NCBI RefSeq assembly: GCF_030124325.1
Contig: NZ_JASKLR010000011.1
Coordinates: 1 to 64,000 of the forward strand
Source of the DNA: Sinorhizobium sp. 8-89
Lineage (GTDB): Bacteria > Pseudomonadota > Alphaproteobacteria > Rhizobiales > Rhizobiaceae
Direction: 5' to 3'
Length of the DNA: 64,000 nucleotides
Shown: one piece after another, positions 33,009-42,653 of the stretch
Numbering within the stretch: the stretch's first letter is position 1
Layout: every line of letters starts with the position of its first letter
Program-made: the position numbers and the translations under genes
Notes under the pieces: generated by a model
What the model saw: the letters and a program-made list of their open reading frames with translations, nothing else
Database searches by the model: none
What the model was told of the DNA's origin: nothing

Positions 33009-34331
33009 ATGGCTTCGGAATGCGCAACGGAACCGGGCAGGTACAAGCCATTTCTGCCGATGCTGCTGTCCTATATCGCATCGGGCGGCAGTCTCGTCAT
33101 CGGGTCCGCTGCGCAGCTTCTGACCTTCGCCATTCTCGCTCGCTGGCTCGGCGTTCATGAATTCAGCGTCTTCGTGGCGATTACCGCGGTCGCCAACATT
33201 GCCGTTCATTTGTGCGGGCTCGGTGCCATGGAGTGCCTCGTGCGCCGGGTCGCGCGCGACCGCACTATGTATCCGCAAATGCTTGGCCACAACGTCATCC
33301 TGACGGCGGCAAGCGGCACGGCGCTGGTTCTGATCGGCGCCGTGGTCTTGCCGTTCTTCCTTACGCTTTCCGCCGACCCGCTAATGAATTTCGCGGCGAT
33401 CACGCTGATGCTCGTGACCAACGTGGTGCTGGTTCGGATCATCGTTCTGGTGGAGCAGATCTTTCTTGCCCACTCCGATTTCGCTTCGGCGAACATGGTC
33501 GTGGTTGGGTTCGCGGTTGCACGCACGGCCGCGGCCGCGCTCGCCTGTCTTGCCTTCGGTGTCGCCACGGTCGCGTCCTGGGCTGTCTGGCAGTTCATAT
33601 GCCACGTTCTGGTGGCTTTGGCCTGCATGTGGGCCATCAGAGGGTTGGGCAAGCCGCGCTATTGCATCGTTCGGGAGGAAATGCCGCAAGGCCTCTATTT
33701 CAGCATTCCGTTTATCCTGCGCGCGGTACGCCAGAACGCTGACCTGCTCGTCTTGAGTCTCGTTGCGACGGCCGAGATAGTTTCGAGCTACAGCGTTGCA
33801 CGCCGGATACTGGAGAGCAGCTACCTTTCCGTCGAGGCGCTCCATCGCCTCATCTATCCCGGTTCAGCCAGGATTTCCGCGGCTGGGCTGCACCATGCGC
33901 TGGAGCGGGTGCGAAAGGTACTCCTCGCCGCCACCGGCATAAGCATCGCGGCGGCGGTGGCGGTTTTCGTGTTGGCGCCAATCCTGCCCTATCTGTTCGG
34001 CAAGGATTACATTTCTCTCGTCGCTTTCGTCAGGACTCTTTGCTGGGTCGTCGTGCCGATGGCGATTTGGTCGGTTGCGGTGGAAGCACTCGGCGCCTCA
34101 GGGTACCACGCTGGCCGCGCAACAGTCATGGGACTTGGCAGTGTGGCAGGGGCCGCACTGGCCGCCTGGGCGAGCTGGTATGCACCGCCTCTCGGCACAT
34201 TCGTTTCGTTCTATGTGATCGAGATTGCGATGGTTGTTTCCGCATGGAGCGTGTTCCTGCATTTCGTGCGCCGTGACAGGGAGCAGGCCGGTCCGCCGGA
34301 ACTTCCGACAAGGATGGTGCATGAAGGCTGA
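33009..34331 (+). CDS. Wzx-type polysaccharide flippase (oligosaccharide translocase family)
   Basis: 440 residues with about twelve hydrophobic helices from residue 16 on, an MATE/MOP-like pattern with basic loops (RRVARDRTMYPQ; ARRILESSYLS). It would move lipid-linked repeat units across the inner membrane. The start at 33009 (MASECATEPGRY) is chosen because it precedes the first helix and has AAAGGCAG upstream. The stop overlaps the following GNAT gene by 11 bases. Confidence 0.88.
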   Translation: MASECATEPGRYKPFLPMLLSYIASGGSLVIGSAAQLLTFAILARWLGVHEFSVFVAITAVANIAVHLCGLGAMECLVRRVARDRTMYPQMLGHNVILTAASGTALVLIGAVVLPFFLTLSADPLMNFAAITLMLVTNVVLVRIIVLVEQIFLAHSDFASANMVVVGFAVARTAAAALACLAFGVATVASWAVWQFICHVLVALACMWAIRGLGKPRYCIVREEMPQGLYFSIPFILRAVRQNADLLVLSLVATAEIVSSYSVARRILESSYLSVEALHRLIYPGSARISAAGLHHALERVRKVLLAATGISIAAAVAVFVLAPILPYLFGKDYISLVAFVRTLCWVVVPMAIWSVAVEALGASGYHAGRATVMGLGSVAGAALAAWASWYAPPLGTFVSFYVIEIAMVVSAWSVFLHFVRRDREQAGPPELPTRMVHEG

Positions 34332-35469
34332 AGCACGGGACGTCCAGACCTTCACGACCGCTGAAACCGACCTGTGCCGCTCGGCCGGCATCAGGGCCAT
34401 GGAGCGCGGCGATATCCCCACGATCGGCAAAATGTTCAACAAGATCTTCCGCGAGAGCGACTGCGAGACGGGGGAAGATCTCGGGCGATACCTGGAGACC
34501 GTCTTCTTCGGCAGTCCCCATTACACTCCGGAGTGCGGGAGTGTCGTGCACGAGAATGGTGCGGGCGACATCGACAGTGCGATCCTTTCCGTTCCGATCG
34601 GGTTCGTGGTTCACGGCCGTCCCACTGTGGCCCGGCTCCTCTGCGCCTTCATGGCGGACGGCAGAGCCGGAGCAGTCGGCGCGGCGCGGCTTGCCCGCAT
34701 GATGCGCGCAGCGCGCCAGGAGATGTGCTTTTCGGACAACTCCTCTCCGGTGAGTGCCGATCACTGGGTTGCTGGCGGAGGCGTCGTTCTGCCCATCCAG
34801 AGTCTCGAATGGCGACGCTCGTTTCGGCCGTTCGTCGCGGGCGCCGTCCTTGCGAGCCGGCGAGTTCCGCTATTGCGGTCGCGCGCCGTCATTGGTGCTC
34901 TCTTATTGGCCGATCGCGCGCTGCGCTGGCGAAAGCCGTCGACGAAACCGGCTTCGGTGCCGGGATATGAGACGCGGGCGGCAAGTATCGAGGAGTTTCG
35001 TCAATGCGCAGGACCGATGCTGGAGCGTTTCTCGGTCCGGCCCAGCTGGTCGAGGTCGGAGTTTGATTGGCTCGCCGGCGTCGCCTCGTTGAACAGAAGC
35101 CTCGGCACGCTGCAATGCAGGAAAGTGATTTGTGAGGGCGGACGGACCGTTGGTGCATTCCTCTTTTTCGGCAACGAGAACGGCATTGCCAATGTCCTGA
35201 ACGTGTTATGCGAGGAGGGCCGCGAATTCGACGTCACCGCCGAATTGTTTGCCTGCCTCGATCGCGAAGGTTACGCCGCTGCCGTCGGGATGGCACAGCC
35301 CTTCCTGATGAACGCCATATCGCGCCAGCGGTGGCTGTCCTTCCGCCACAGGGGTTATTTCTGCATGGTGACGCGCCATGCCGATCTCAAGGAGGCGGCA
35401 TTGCGCAATGACATCTATATCGGCGGCCTCGCTTCGGAGAGCTGGAGCAGGCTGCTTACGGATTTCTAA
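34321..35469 (+). CDS. GNAT-like acyltransferase domain protein, paralog
   Basis: 382 residues. IRAMERGDIPTIGKMFNKIF aligns with the start of the protein at 30846-31958, and LLCAFMADGRAGAVGAARLA and GGLASESWSRLLTDF match its middle and end. It carries a Gly-rich stretch where that protein has the acceptor-like segment. It is translationally linked to the flippase gene, so it probably acts on the lipid-linked or precursor glycan. Function is inferred from context only. Confidence 0.72.
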   Translation: MKAEARDVQTFTTAETDLCRSAGIRAMERGDIPTIGKMFNKIFRESDCETGEDLGRYLETVFFGSPHYTPECGSVVHENGAGDIDSAILSVPIGFVVHGRPTVARLLCAFMADGRAGAVGAARLARMMRAARQEMCFSDNSSPVSADHWVAGGGVVLPIQSLEWRRSFRPFVAGAVLASRRVPLLRSRAVIGALLLADRALRWRKPSTKPASVPGYETRAASIEEFRQCAGPMLERFSVRPSWSRSEFDWLAGVASLNRSLGTLQCRKVICEGGRTVGAFLFFGNENGIANVLNVLCEEGREFDVTAELFACLDREGYAAAVGMAQPFLMNAISRQRWLSFRHRGYFCMVTRHADLKEAALRNDIYIGGLASESWSRLLTDF

Positions 35470-35530
35470 AGCAATCCAGGAAAGGTGCGCAGCGGTTTTC
35501 CGTCCGATTTCAAGCTCGATGAGCCCTAGA
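35470..35530 (+). repeat. Rhizobial intergenic mosaic repeat remnant
   Basis: AGCAATCCAGGAAAGGTGCG followed by CAGCGGTTTTCCGTCCG is the same element as at 25436-25480, in the opposite direction. It begins at the GNAT stop codon. Confidence 0.55.
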
Positions 35531-35653
35531 AGGTTACCGACCACAAGTAGCACTTAACGGAATATTCACCGTGCGGCCCTAATTCTTAACAATCGATGCG
35601 GGGTACGCAGGACGCTCTTTGGTGGCTTCAAGGGCACGCGTGGGGAAAAACGG

Positions 35654-37249
35654 ATGTATCGGCGGAGCGAGCCCGAAGAACAAGGATTACGCCTTGAGAC
35701 ACGCTATCGGCGGCTTCGCTCTGGTGGAGGCTCGCTGCTTGATCTCGTTCCAACACCGGAGGAGGAAGAGGCGACCGTTCTCGAAGAACGCAGGACTTCT
35801 TCCCGGGCAGTGGATCTTCCACCGTCGCCGCCGGTCTCGCAGCCGCGCCCGTCGGCCGTTGGCGAATGGCTCCCCGGCCTTCAACTGCTCGGCGAGATCG
35901 GCGTGGATGACGTCATCCTGTGGCTGCGTGACGGCGTGCGATGGATCGTCATCGCCGTCGTCCTTTGCGTCGCGGCCGCTCTTGCCTATGCGCTGACGGC
36001 ATCACCGCGCTACACCGTCTATACCGATATCGTCGTCGACCCATCCAACCTCAACGTCGTCAGCGACGACGTCTTCACGTCGAATCCTCAGCGCGACGCG
36101 CAGTTGCTCGAAGTCGAAAGCAAGCTCAGGGTTCTCACGTCGCGGAACGTTTTGGCGCGCGTCATCGACAAGCTGCAACTGACGAAAGATGCTGAGTTCG
36201 TCAGACCGTCCCCTTTGGATTTTCTGAAGAACCTGTTCCTGTCTGATGCGGACGAAGACGCCGACAAGCACCTGGCAGTGATGCGCGCCCTTACGGAGCG
36301 GGTCGAGGCACGGCGGGAGGAGCGCTCCTTCGTCGTTGTCATGAAGGTCTGGAGCGAAGAACCGGAGAAGGCCGTCGTCCTCTCGGATGCGATCGTCGAC
36401 GCCTTTGAAACCGAGCTTTTCCAATCGGCTGCGGAAAGCGCCGGCCGTGTCGCCCAGAACCTGAACGCCCGTCTCGACGAACTGCGCCGCAACGTGACGG
36501 CGGCCGAGAAGAAGGTAGAGGATTTCCGGCGCGCGAGTGGCTTGCAGTCCAGCAACGGCGAGCTCGTCAGCAACCAGCTTTCCAGCGAGCTCAACACCCA
36601 GGTTTTGGCCGCCCAGCAGGGCTTCATCCAGGCGGAAACGCGCTACAAGCAGATGCGCGCCGCAATCGCCCAAAAGCAGACCGCGAGCGCTTCGGTTTTC
36701 GAATCCGCCAATATGACAAGTCTGCGGCAGCAGTATAATGCGCTCCAGCAGCAGGTCGGTTCGATGCGGCTCACCTATGGCGACAGGCACCCGCGCCTCG
36801 TTTCCGCGCGGTCCGAACAAACCACACTCGAAACCGCCATGAACGAGGAGGCCCGCCGCATACTGGAGCGCGCGAAGGCCGAGTTCGACCGGGAGCAAGC
36901 GGCGCTCGACGCGTTGCGTAACAAGGCACGCGCCGAGAAGTCGAACGTCTTCACCGACAATGACGCCCAGGTCGAACTGCGAGATCTCGAGCGCGACGCC
37001 CGCGCAAAGGCGGCGATTTACGAGACGCACCTGGCCCGTGCGCAACAGGTCGCCGAGCGCCAGCAGATCGACGCGACGAATGTCCGTGTCATCTCGCGCG
37101 CGATGCCACCGAACTCCCGAACTTGGCCACCCCGGACGGTCATCCTCCTGATCGCGGGCGGGATCTTGGGGCTCATCATGGGTGTGGCCGCGGCGCTGGC
37201 CCTTGGCGCATGGAAGTATGTTCGCGCCCCGCGGCCGACGGCCGAATAA
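35654..37249 (+). CDS. Wzz/GumC-type polysaccharide chain-length determinant
   Basis: 531 residues. A hydrophilic N-terminal region of about 90 residues precedes the first membrane helix (IVIAVVLCVAAALAYALTA, about 97-115); then come the Wzz domain (YTVYTDIVVDPSN), a long coiled-coil (about 250-460) and a Pro-rich PNSRTWPPRT before the second helix (about 495-515). No C-terminal tyrosine-kinase domain is fused, unlike ExoP-type PCP2a proteins. It would set polymer length with the Wzy protein encoded next. Confidence 0.9.
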   Translation: MYRRSEPEEQGLRLETRYRRLRSGGGSLLDLVPTPEEEEATVLEERRTSSRAVDLPPSPPVSQPRPSAVGEWLPGLQLLGEIGVDDVILWLRDGVRWIVIAVVLCVAAALAYALTASPRYTVYTDIVVDPSNLNVVSDDVFTSNPQRDAQLLEVESKLRVLTSRNVLARVIDKLQLTKDAEFVRPSPLDFLKNLFLSDADEDADKHLAVMRALTERVEARREERSFVVVMKVWSEEPEKAVVLSDAIVDAFETELFQSAAESAGRVAQNLNARLDELRRNVTAAEKKVEDFRRASGLQSSNGELVSNQLSSELNTQVLAAQQGFIQAETRYKQMRAAIAQKQTASASVFESANMTSLRQQYNALQQQVGSMRLTYGDRHPRLVSARSEQTTLETAMNEEARRILERAKAEFDREQAALDALRNKARAEKSNVFTDNDAQVELRDLERDARAKAAIYETHLARAQQVAERQQIDATNVRVISRAMPPNSRTWPPRTVILLIAGGILGLIMGVAAALALGAWKYVRAPRPTAE

Positions 37250-37263
37250 AGGGAGCCGCAGGC

Positions 37264-38595
37264 ATGAGCAGTGCCACCTACAGCGAGCACCGTTCCACGG
37301 AAACCCTGATGGCACCTGCCGGGACCGTGCTGTTTATGGCGATCTTCCTGTTCCTATGGATTTCCATCGATCCGTTTGTCGATTTGACGGGCGAGGCGAT
37401 CCTGGACCCTTCCGCCGGCAACTCCAATCGACTGAACCAGATTATATCGTTGGCTCTCTTCGCCGGCACGCTTTGCTACGGCGTGCTTCATCCGATGCGG
37501 AATACGATCTTGCAGCCGCGCGTCCTTTTGGCTGTCCTGTTCACCTGGTTTCTTCTCGTCTCGGTCATTTCCGCCCATCCGACCCTTGGCATCAAGGGCG
37601 TCGTTCTCAGCGTGATGATGGCGGTGAATGCGAGTATCTATCTGCTGATGCCGGCCTCGGAACGGCATTTCGCCAAGATGCTCGGGATAGGCACACTCGT
37701 CATGCTGGCGGTTGCCTATTACGGCATCCTCTTCAAGCCGCTGCTTGCCATCCACCAGGCGTCAGAACTGCGCGAACCGATGAACGCCGGATTGTGGCGG
37801 GGCCATTTTCCGCACAAGAACAGCGCCGCCGCCGCGATGGTGATCGGCGCCTTCTTCGGTCTCTTCGTCATGAACACCTGGTCGCGCCTCGCCGGTATCG
37901 CGATCGTTGTGCTGTCCTTCACCTTTCTCGTCAACACCGGCGGGAAGACGTCGACGGCAATGCTTCCTGCGATACTGATCCTCGCGTGGATTTTCGAGAA
38001 AGTGCGGTTCCTGCGCATCCCGATTGCCGTCGGCGGTGTCGGGCTCTTCAATCTCTTCGCCGTCGGGTCGGCTGTCTTCGTTCCGCTCGGCGAGTTCATT
38101 AGCCAGCTTGGCATCGATGCCACCTTCACAAACCGGGCCGACATCTGGCGTTTCGCCTTCTCGGCGTTGGCGGAGCGTCCGTTGCTTGGATATGGCTTCA
38201 GGGCGTTCTGGCAGACGGAAGAATTGGTTTACAGCGGCGGCTCGGTGGAGACGTGGGCCGTCGCCGCTGCCAACGGGCACAATTCCTATCTGGACATCGC
38301 ATTGATGACCGGATTTCCCGGATTGATCCTGACCGTGATCTGGGTCGTTCTACTGCCGCTACGCGACATCTCCCGGATTGCTCCAGACCGCGAGCACGCC
38401 CACCTCACGCGGCTATTCATCCGCATCTGGCTTTACACAATCTTCCATGCTGGCCTCGAGACACTGTTCTTCGAAGGCGGAAACCTTATCTGGTTCACGT
38501 TCATGCTCGCGCTCTACGGTCTGCATCTCCAGTCCTCCGCGGTGTTGACGATCGATCGGCAGCCGTTGAAAAGGAGCACCGTCGCGCATGCCTGA
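37264..38595 (+). CDS. Wzy/O-antigen ligase-like polysaccharide polymerase
   Basis: 443 residues, about ten to eleven membrane helices, with a large periplasmic loop of the Wzy_C/WaaL type holding GLWRGHFPHKNSAAA and later TNRADIWRFAF, LLGYGFRAFW and NGHNSYLDIALMTG. H-x(n)-NSYLDI is typical of O-antigen ligase/polymerase proteins. Its place between chain-length and deacetylase genes fits the polymerase role. It overlaps the deacetylase gene by eight bases. Confidence 0.88.
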   Translation: MSSATYSEHRSTETLMAPAGTVLFMAIFLFLWISIDPFVDLTGEAILDPSAGNSNRLNQIISLALFAGTLCYGVLHPMRNTILQPRVLLAVLFTWFLLVSVISAHPTLGIKGVVLSVMMAVNASIYLLMPASERHFAKMLGIGTLVMLAVAYYGILFKPLLAIHQASELREPMNAGLWRGHFPHKNSAAAAMVIGAFFGLFVMNTWSRLAGIAIVVLSFTFLVNTGGKTSTAMLPAILILAWIFEKVRFLRIPIAVGGVGLFNLFAVGSAVFVPLGEFISQLGIDATFTNRADIWRFAFSALAERPLLGYGFRAFWQTEELVYSGGSVETWAVAAANGHNSYLDIALMTGFPGLILTVIWVVLLPLRDISRIAPDREHAHLTRLFIRIWLYTIFHAGLETLFFEGGNLIWFTFMLALYGLHLQSSAVLTIDRQPLKRSTVAHA

Positions 38596-39349
38596 GATCG
38601 CACGCAAAATCGACGGGCTGGTCGATCGCTTGGCAAACCGGTTGATCTGGCGCTTTGCCCGGCAACGGCGCAGATTGGAAACGGAAACGCCGCTCGTCTC
38701 CTTCACCTTCGACGACGTTCCCGACAGCGCGCTCGATCATGGTGCGGCCATTCTCGAACGGTACGGCGCGCGCGGCACTTTCTACATCGCCGGCGGGCTT
38801 GCCGGTCAGGTGGAGCCGGACCGAACGCTTATTTCGCCGGCTGGCTGCGGAGAGCTATTCGTTCGAGGGCACGAAATCGGCTGCCACACCTTTTCGCATC
38901 GCAGGATACGCGACATGTCCGTGGCCGCTCTCGGCCGGGATCTCGACCGCAACGCGGACTATCTCCAAAATGTCGGCGTCACGCCGGCCGCGGTAAACTT
39001 CGCCTTTCCGTACAATGCCGCCTGGCCTTGGACGCGTGCGGAGCTTCGCAGGCGTTATTGCACGTGCCGCGGCGGCGGCGAGGCCATCAATCGTGGACCG
39101 GTCGATCCGTTGATGCTCAAGGCGGTCGAGATCCGCCAGCCCGAGCAGCATGCACGCGCGCTGACCCGGTGGATAGACGAGGTTGTCGAACGCCCCGGCT
39201 GGCTCGTCTTTTTCACCCATGACATAGCGCCACGTCCGACGCCCTACGGCTGCAGCCCCGAAACCTTCGATCATCTGGTCCGCTATGCGGTCGACAAGGG
39301 ATGCCAAGTGCTTCCGGTCGACCGGGTGCTGAACCGGATCAACTGGTGA
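38588..39349 (+). CDS. Polysaccharide deacetylase (NodB-homology domain)
   Basis: 253 residues. NodB motifs: VSFTFDDVPDSA (catalytic and metal Asp near 41-42), GCHTFSHRRI (metal His pair) and FAFPYN. The metal site is intact. No signal peptide is seen, so action on a cytoplasmic lipid-linked or free precursor is likely, unlike most export-linked deacetylases. It is coupled to the polymerase gene and followed after seven bases by a glycosyltransferase gene. Confidence 0.9.
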   Translation: MPEIARKIDGLVDRLANRLIWRFARQRRRLETETPLVSFTFDDVPDSALDHGAAILERYGARGTFYIAGGLAGQVEPDRTLISPAGCGELFVRGHEIGCHTFSHRRIRDMSVAALGRDLDRNADYLQNVGVTPAAVNFAFPYNAAWPWTRAELRRRYCTCRGGGEAINRGPVDPLMLKAVEIRQPEQHARALTRWIDEVVERPGWLVFFTHDIAPRPTPYGCSPETFDHLVRYAVDKGCQVLPVDRVLNRINW

Positions 39350-39356
39350 GGCGCGT

Positions 39357-40601
39357 ATGAAGGCGTTCGAAAGCACCGGAAAGAGGCTGCTGGCGATCAA
39401 CAATTACTTCTATCGTCGCGGTGGCGCGGAGACGGTCTTTTTCGACCACATGGCGATGTTCGGAGAGATCGGCTGGGACGTCGTGCCGTTCGCGATGCGG
39501 CACGACAGCAACGAAGCGTCGCCGTGGTCGGAATATTTCGTATCCGAGATCGAATACGGCCGGCAAACGGGCTTGCTGCGGAAAGTCTCCCAGGCGGCGA
39601 GCGTCATCTATTCCGTCGAGGCTCAACGCAATATCGCCCGGCTGATCGAGCGCGTGCGTCCGTCTATCGCCCACGCACACAATGTCTATCACCACCTGTC
39701 GCCGGCAATCTTCTCGACGCTCAAATCCGCGGGCATTCCGGTGGTTATGACCGTTCACGACCTCAAGCTCGCCTGTCCGTCCTACAAGATGCTCCGTGAC
39801 GGAAAAGTATGCGAGGATTGCAGCGGCGGGCGAATCCACAACGTCCTGCGCCACCGTTGCGTCAAGGACTCCGCATCGCTTAGCGCCGTCGTCCTCGCCG
39901 AAACCATGCTGCATCGGCTGCTCGGGCTCTATCGCGAAAAGGTGGACCGCCTCGTCGTGCCGAGCCGGTTTTACCTGGAAAAGCTGGTCGAATGGAACTG
40001 GCCGCGCGAAAAGATGATCCATATCCCGAACTTCGTCGATGTCGAGGACTATCGCGGCGATTGGCAGGAGGGTGGTTACTTCGTTTTTGCCGGCCGACTC
40101 GCTCCGGAAAAGGGGCTTGCGACGCTGATCCGGGCCGTCGCCCGCTCGAAACAACGGCTGATCGTCGCCGGTACCGGGCCGGAAGAAGCAGCCCTGAGGC
40201 AGCTTGCGGACGAACTTAATGCGAATGTGACCTTCGCCGGCTATCTTTCAGGCCAGGATCTGCATCGGCTTATCGGCGAGTCTCTCGCGCTCGTGCTCCC
40301 CTCCGAATGGTACGAGAACGCTCCGGTCAGCATTCTGGAGACCTACGCGCTGCGGCGTCCGGTCATCGGCGCGGCGATCGGCGGTATTCCTGAGATGGTG
40401 AAGGAAGGCGAAACCGGCCTGATGGCGACGTCCGGCGAGGTCGAAGACCTCGCGAGAGCCTTGAACGCCATGGCTGCTCTTACACCTGCCGTTCGCGCGC
40501 AAATGGGTGCCGCGGGCCGGACCTGGATCGCCAGCGAGTTCTCCGCGGCGGCCTATCGCGCCAGGACGCTCGACCTCTACGCAACATTCGGGGCTGCCTG
40601 A
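39357..40601 (+). CDS. Glycosyltransferase family 4
   Basis: 414 residues, GT-B fold. N-terminal INNYFYRRGGAETVFFDHM, middle SIAHAHNVYHHLSPAI, and C-terminal donor-binding FAGRLAPEKGL with the EX7E motif ENAPVSILE. A small Cys cluster (CPSYKMLRDGKVCEDC) occurs around residue 140-155, as in several GT4 enzymes of polysaccharide clusters. It is retaining; sugar and acceptor are unknown. Confidence 0.9.
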   Translation: MKAFESTGKRLLAINNYFYRRGGAETVFFDHMAMFGEIGWDVVPFAMRHDSNEASPWSEYFVSEIEYGRQTGLLRKVSQAASVIYSVEAQRNIARLIERVRPSIAHAHNVYHHLSPAIFSTLKSAGIPVVMTVHDLKLACPSYKMLRDGKVCEDCSGGRIHNVLRHRCVKDSASLSAVVLAETMLHRLLGLYREKVDRLVVPSRFYLEKLVEWNWPREKMIHIPNFVDVEDYRGDWQEGGYFVFAGRLAPEKGLATLIRAVARSKQRLIVAGTGPEEAALRQLADELNANVTFAGYLSGQDLHRLIGESLALVLPSEWYENAPVSILETYALRRPVIGAAIGGIPEMVKEGETGLMATSGEVEDLARALNAMAALTPAVRAQMGAAGRTWIASEFSAAAYRARTLDLYATFGAA

Positions 40602-40782
40602 AACACCTGAAACAGGTTCCGCGATATCAGAAAGCGGCTGGCGCGTTTGGAAATCCGTCCGCCCGCGTCGCGCAGACGTTTGATTTTCGAGCATTTCCTT
40701 CGGAGTTTACCGAATTTCTTACCGCGATAGTAAGTGCTCCGGATGCATAAGCCATCGAGGGAAATCCCTGGGGCTGACAACC

Positions 40783-42090
40783 ATGAGCAGAAATTCCGAA
40801 GTCTCGCGAAATCGGATGACGCCGCCGAGCGTCCTGCCGCGCCCGCAGGCCGTGGCCGCCGACCAAGTTTCGCCGAGTTCGGTGGGTGATTTGAGGGCGT
40901 CCGGTAACGGCCTGCTTGGCGGCGCCGGTGTACCGGAAGAAATCTCCACCGTCCGGCCTGCGAGCAGCGGACGCGCGCGGCGGCGCGTGATGATGCTCGG
41001 CTTGCGCGGCATCCCGAACGTCCAGGGCGGCGTCGAGAAGCATGTCGAAATGCTCGCGGGCAAGCTCGTGGAGCATGGTTGGGATGCGGAGGTCATCGGA
41101 CGCCGCCATTATCTTCAGAGGCCGTCGTCGTTTTCCTGGAACGGGATTTGGGTGTTTCCGCTCTGGGCCCCGCGACGGATGGCGTTGGAAGCCTTCGTTC
41201 ATACCTTCGTCGGTGTCTGTTTCGCGGCTTTGCGTCGGCCCGACATCCTGCATATTCACGCCATTGGACCAGCGCTCCTGGTACCCCTTGCCAGGCTTCT
41301 CGGCATGAAGGTGGTCGTCACACACCACGGCTACGACTACGATCGGCAGAAATGGGGCGCCTTCGCCAGACTCATGCTGCGAGTCGGGGAGTTCATGGGC
41401 ATGCGCCTCTCTCACGGCCGCATCGCGATCTCGAAGGAAATCGTTCAAGCCATGAGCGAGAGGCACAAGGCAGCGGTAACCTTCGTTCCAAACGGGGTTG
41501 CTGTTTCACCCTTCCGCGGCGCCACCGGCATTCTCGAGGAGTTCGGACTGCAGCCGCGACGATATATTCTCCTTGCAGCGCGGCTTGTCCCGGAGAAGCG
41601 CCAGACGGACCTGATCCAGGCGTTCGCGAAGCTGGGCAAGGCCGAATACAAACTCGTGCTCGCCGGTGACGCGGAATTCGAGACACCCTACGTTCAGCAG
41701 GTGAAGGCGATGGCCGCGAACGTCAGGGGCGTCGTTTTGGCGGGCTTCCAGACCGGGGACCGGCTGGCGGAACTCTTCGCCAACGCGGCCCTCTTCGTGC
41801 TGCCTTCCAGTCATGAGGGCATGCCGATCGCACTCCTGGAGGCAATCGCTCATGGCCTGCCGGTGCTAGCAAGCGACATCGTCGCCAACCGCGAGCTGGA
41901 ACGTCCTTCCGACGACTATTTTCCGCTGGGGGATATAGACGCCCTGGCAGCGGCGATCGGCAGCAAGATTGCCAATCCTCCGAGCGAGGAGCAGGTGCTT
42001 TCCCAGGTAAGGCACGCGGAGCTCACCTATAGCTGGGCGGGCGTGGCTGCAAAGACGCTGGCGGTCTATGGGGCGCTGCTGGTGAAATGA
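40783..42090 (+). CDS. Glycosyltransferase family 4
   Basis: 435 residues from the ATG at 40783. The first 65 are low-complexity and the GT-B domain begins at MLGLRGIPNVQGGVEKHVEM, so a later start near 40990 is possible, although no ribosome site is seen there. Donor domain: LAARLVPEKRQTDLI and the EX7E motif EGMPIALLE. The sequence style (RGIPNVQGGVEKH) is of rhamnosyl/mannosyl-type GT4s. The 180-base gap before it holds no gene. Confidence 0.88.
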   Translation: MSRNSEVSRNRMTPPSVLPRPQAVAADQVSPSSVGDLRASGNGLLGGAGVPEEISTVRPASSGRARRRVMMLGLRGIPNVQGGVEKHVEMLAGKLVEHGWDAEVIGRRHYLQRPSSFSWNGIWVFPLWAPRRMALEAFVHTFVGVCFAALRRPDILHIHAIGPALLVPLARLLGMKVVVTHHGYDYDRQKWGAFARLMLRVGEFMGMRLSHGRIAISKEIVQAMSERHKAAVTFVPNGVAVSPFRGATGILEEFGLQPRRYILLAARLVPEKRQTDLIQAFAKLGKAEYKLVLAGDAEFETPYVQQVKAMAANVRGVVLAGFQTGDRLAELFANAALFVLPSSHEGMPIALLEAIAHGLPVLASDIVANRELERPSDDYFPLGDIDALAAAIGSKIANPPSEEQVLSQVRHAELTYSWAGVAAKTLAVYGALLVK

Positions 42091-42204
42091 GCCCCGTCCT
42101 CTTTCGGAAGCGGGTTTCGCCGTAACGCTTTGAAGGAATGCATATTTGTCCTCGGGTCCGCTCCGATCTGAGGAAAAGCAGGTCACGACGATTTGGACCA
42201 GGTC

Positions 42205-42594
42205 ATGAATTTCAAACGCATCGCATCGCTACTCGCATGGCTCCTGTTCGCCGTGATCGCCTATTCGACGCTGTCTCCGATCGGCATGCGCCCGCATGTC
42301 GGCACATGGGTGCATGTCGAAAGGTTCGGCGCCTTCGGGCTGCTCGGCCTTCTGTTCGCTGGCGCCTATCCGGGACGTTTGCCGCTCGTCGTTGCAATCG
42401 TGCTCGCGACGGCGGTCGGATTCGAATTGCTGCAAATGCTGTCCATGGACCGCCATGCGCGCTGGGAAGATTTTGCGGTCAAGCTTGCCGGCGGCGGGTG
42501 CGGCGTTGCGGCCGGATCGTTCATGGCGCGGCGCTGGCCGCGCTTCGCGCACCGGCCGCCGCAAATAAACCAAAACTCAAATTTTCCGGGCTAG
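42205..42594 (+). CDS. VanZ-like small membrane protein
   Basis: 129 residues with three to four hydrophobic helices. VHVERFGAFGLLGLLFAGAY, GFELLQMLSMDRHARWEDF and AVKLAGGGCGVAAG correspond to the VanZ-like pattern with H...E and D residues. The start ATG at 42205 is preferred over a TTG 12 bases upstream. VanZ-like proteins often accompany polysaccharide clusters, including exosortase ones; their function there is unknown. Confidence 0.75.
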   Translation: MNFKRIASLLAWLLFAVIAYSTLSPIGMRPHVGTWVHVERFGAFGLLGLLFAGAYPGRLPLVVAIVLATAVGFELLQMLSMDRHARWEDFAVKLAGGGCGVAAGSFMARRWPRFAHRPPQINQNSNFPG

Positions 42595-42653
42595 AAACGG
42601 TGCTGTCACGCTCTTGCGCGGTCGCGAAACCCTGCCGGCATCTGGGGGCTCCT

